This document shows positions 63,073-64,000 of a stretch of DNA of 64,000 bases, piece by piece. The position numbers and the translations under genes were made by a program. The stretch lies in the NCBI RefSeq assembly GCF_020880995.1, contig NZ_JAJISD010000001.1, forward strand, positions 310,001 to 374,000, written 5' to 3'. Each line of letters begins with the position of its first letter. Within the stretch, counting starts at the first letter, position 1. The notes beneath the pieces are model-generated. The model was not told where the DNA came from, ran no database searches, and saw only the letters and a program-made list of their open reading frames with translations. This DNA is from Reyranella aquatilis. GTDB lineage: Bacteria > Pseudomonadota > Alphaproteobacteria > Reyranellales > Reyranellaceae.

Positions 63073-63375
63073 TCAGTGCGTCCAGCGACCGACGCGATTG
63101 TAGGCGAAGTTGTCGGCGTAGGCCTTGGCCCTCACCGGCCGGCTGTGCGGCTGCTCCACCGTGTACTGCCAGCCGTTCTTCTCGGCATGGGCCTTGGCTT
63201 CTTCCAGGGTGGGAAAGAACAGCCGGACCTGCTGCATCGTGTTACGTGAACTCGTCCAGCCCATAAGCGGGTCGATCTCCTTGCGCGACGGCTCCGGCTC
63301 CAGCACCCACTCGTGGGTATTGCCCGTTCCCGACTGCATGGCCGTCTTGGCCGGTTTGAAGATGCGAACCTGCAT
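63073..63375 (-). CDS. NADH:quinone oxidoreductase accessory subunit, NDUFS4-like
   Basis: 100 residues, the usual length of the alphaproteobacterial ETC complex I subunit family. Key segments are VRIFKPAKTAMQSGTGNTHE, WVLEFEP-like WVLEPEPSRKEIDPLMGWTS and the C-terminal AYADNFAYNR. This 18-kDa accessory subunit is shared with mitochondria and stabilises the peripheral arm. It stands between two tRNA genes on the same strand. Confidence 0.9.
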   Translation of the reverse strand: MQVRIFKPAKTAMQSGTGNTHEWVLEPEPSRKEIDPLMGWTSSRNTMQQVRLFFPTLEEAKAHAEKNGWQYTVEQPHSRPVRAKAYADNFAYNRVGRWTH

Positions 63376-63401
63376 GGCTCCCGCTACTCCGTTTTCGGGC
63401 G

Positions 63402-63478
63402 TGGTCGGGGCGGCCGGATTCGAACCGACGACCTTCTGCGCCCAAGGCAGACGCGCTACCAGACTGCGCTACGCCCCG
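63402..63478 (-). tRNA. tRNA-Pro (TGG)
   Basis: 77 bases with encoded CCA. The acceptor arm CGGGGCG pairs with CGCCCCG, the anticodon loop CTTGGGC reads TGG, and the T arm contains GGTTCGAATCC. The discriminator is A. Confidence 0.96.
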
Positions 63479-63561
63479 CCGATACACCTCTATGACGCGA
63501 GGGTTTCTACCAGCGCCCCTCTCCGCTCGAAAGGGCAAATTCCGGATGCTACGATAGCTCC

Positions 63562-63969
63562 ATGTTCGATCAGACGCCCGAGCAGGGCCGCCCGGGCCGC
63601 GCCCCGTCGATAAATGTGCTGGGCGGCGTCCTGGAGCCCTGCTCCACCCGGCCCGTGACCGGCTTCTACCGCGACGGCTGCTGCAATACCGGCGCGGAGG
63701 ATCTCGGCCTGCACACGGTTTGCGTGGTCCTGACGGCCGAATTCCTCGCCTTCTCCAAATCCCGGGGCAACGATCTCAGCACGCCGATGCCGCAATACGG
63801 CTTCCCTGGCCTAAATCCCGGCGAGCGCTGGTGCCTCTGCGCCAGCCGCTGGAAGGAAGCCTTCGACGCAAACGTGGCGCCCCAGGTCGTCCTGGAGTCC
63901 ACCCATGCCGTCACGCTCCACGTCGTCTCCCTGGCCGCCCTGAAGCAGCACGCCTTTCGGCCGCACTAG
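63562..63969 (+). CDS. DUF2237 family protein
   Basis: 135 residues, normal for DUF2237. Motifs NVLGGVLEPCSTRPVTGFYR and DGCCNTGAEDLGLHTVC, then PGERWCLCASRWKEAF, contain the family's conserved cysteines, which may bind metal. No reaction is established for the family. It is a single gene, divergent from the tRNA-Pro. Confidence 0.82.
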   Translation: MFDQTPEQGRPGRAPSINVLGGVLEPCSTRPVTGFYRDGCCNTGAEDLGLHTVCVVLTAEFLAFSKSRGNDLSTPMPQYGFPGLNPGERWCLCASRWKEAFDANVAPQVVLESTHAVTLHVVSLAALKQHAFRPH

Positions 63970-63970
63970 A

Positions 63971-64000
63971 TCAGAGTTGCGCCTCGCCGCGCAGCACCGG
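63971..64000 (-). CDS. possible C-terminal end of a minus-strand gene cut by the window
   Basis: On the minus strand the last ten codons read PVLRGEAQL and a TGA at 63973-63971, one base past the convergent DUF2237 stop. The position and plausible composition suggest the end of a gene, but it is too short to identify. Confidence 0.3.
   Translation of the reverse strand, partial: PVLRGEAQL

Overview
This window is a gene-dense, GC-rich stretch of what looks like an ordinary chromosome from an alphaproteobacterium. The pointers are a PopZ-type polar protein (DUF2497), an NDUFS4-like complex I accessory subunit, the PopZ-TolC-Pcm gene order, a CoxD/CoxE/XdhC molybdoenzyme-maturation operon and many short-chain dehydrogenase, CoA-transferase and thiolase genes. 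Genus-level placement (for example near Reyranella or other Rhodospirillales/Hyphomicrobiales) is only a guess. I see no prophage, CRISPR array, rRNA operon, transposase or integrase.

Left part (1-15.1 kb): the end of recG, a large secreted DUF4139 protein, then a tight minus-strand operon coxD-coxE-coxI-xdhC-mocA-sufS-sufU. It can load and sulfurate a molybdenum cofactor but has no enzyme structural genes beside it. An SDR and an amidase follow on the plus strand. A second minus-strand operon encodes a thioesterase, a DUF1007 protein, an RcnA/NiCoT-type nickel/cobalt exporter with a long His-rich loop, an EamA transporter and methylisocitrate lyase.

Middle (15.1-31.5 kb): parE; an unknown secreted protein; pyrD, whose start codon sits in the loop of a perfect 9-bp hairpin; an EamA transporter; a CaiB-type CoA transferase coupled to a thiolase; and a PhyH dioxygenase coupled to an aldehyde dehydrogenase. 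Three copies of a roughly 100-bp inverted-terminus intergenic repeat lie in this section (about 19.0, 22.9 and 25.3 kb). Then come a CDO-like cupin, valS (with an intrinsic terminator just 5' of it), popZ, a TolC-family outer-membrane channel and pcm.

Right-centre (31.6-49 kb): tRNA-Cys and tRNA-Asn; nudF; a sulfur/amino-acid group (cysK, ribokinase, AlaX, sseA, metC); a lone molybdopterin oxidoreductase; a Zur-like repressor divergent from hisI; a Tat-type lipoprotein; an Fsr-like MFS carrier; an MlrC-type metallopeptidase; a three-gene phosphorelay (CHASE3 histidine kinase, receiver, receiver-HWE kinase); and a 3-hydroxyisobutyrate-dehydrogenase-like gene beside a DHCW-type cupin.

Right end (49.3-64 kb): a malonate decarboxylase operon mdcACDEGB with no mdcH or transporter; HAD and GNAT enzymes; a TetR/LysE divergent pair; a complete TonB iron-uptake operon (siderophore receptor, PiuC, PepSY, TonB, ExbB, ExbD) preceded by a Fur-box-like sequence and a hairpin; tRNA-Arg and tRNA-Pro flanking an NDUFS4-like gene; and a DUF2237 gene. 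The sequence reads as housekeeping plus metabolic accessory modules. The most unusual signals are the pyrD start-codon hairpin, the inverted-terminus repeat family, the orphan Cox-type maturation operon with its own cysteine desulfurase, and the terminator abutting valS.
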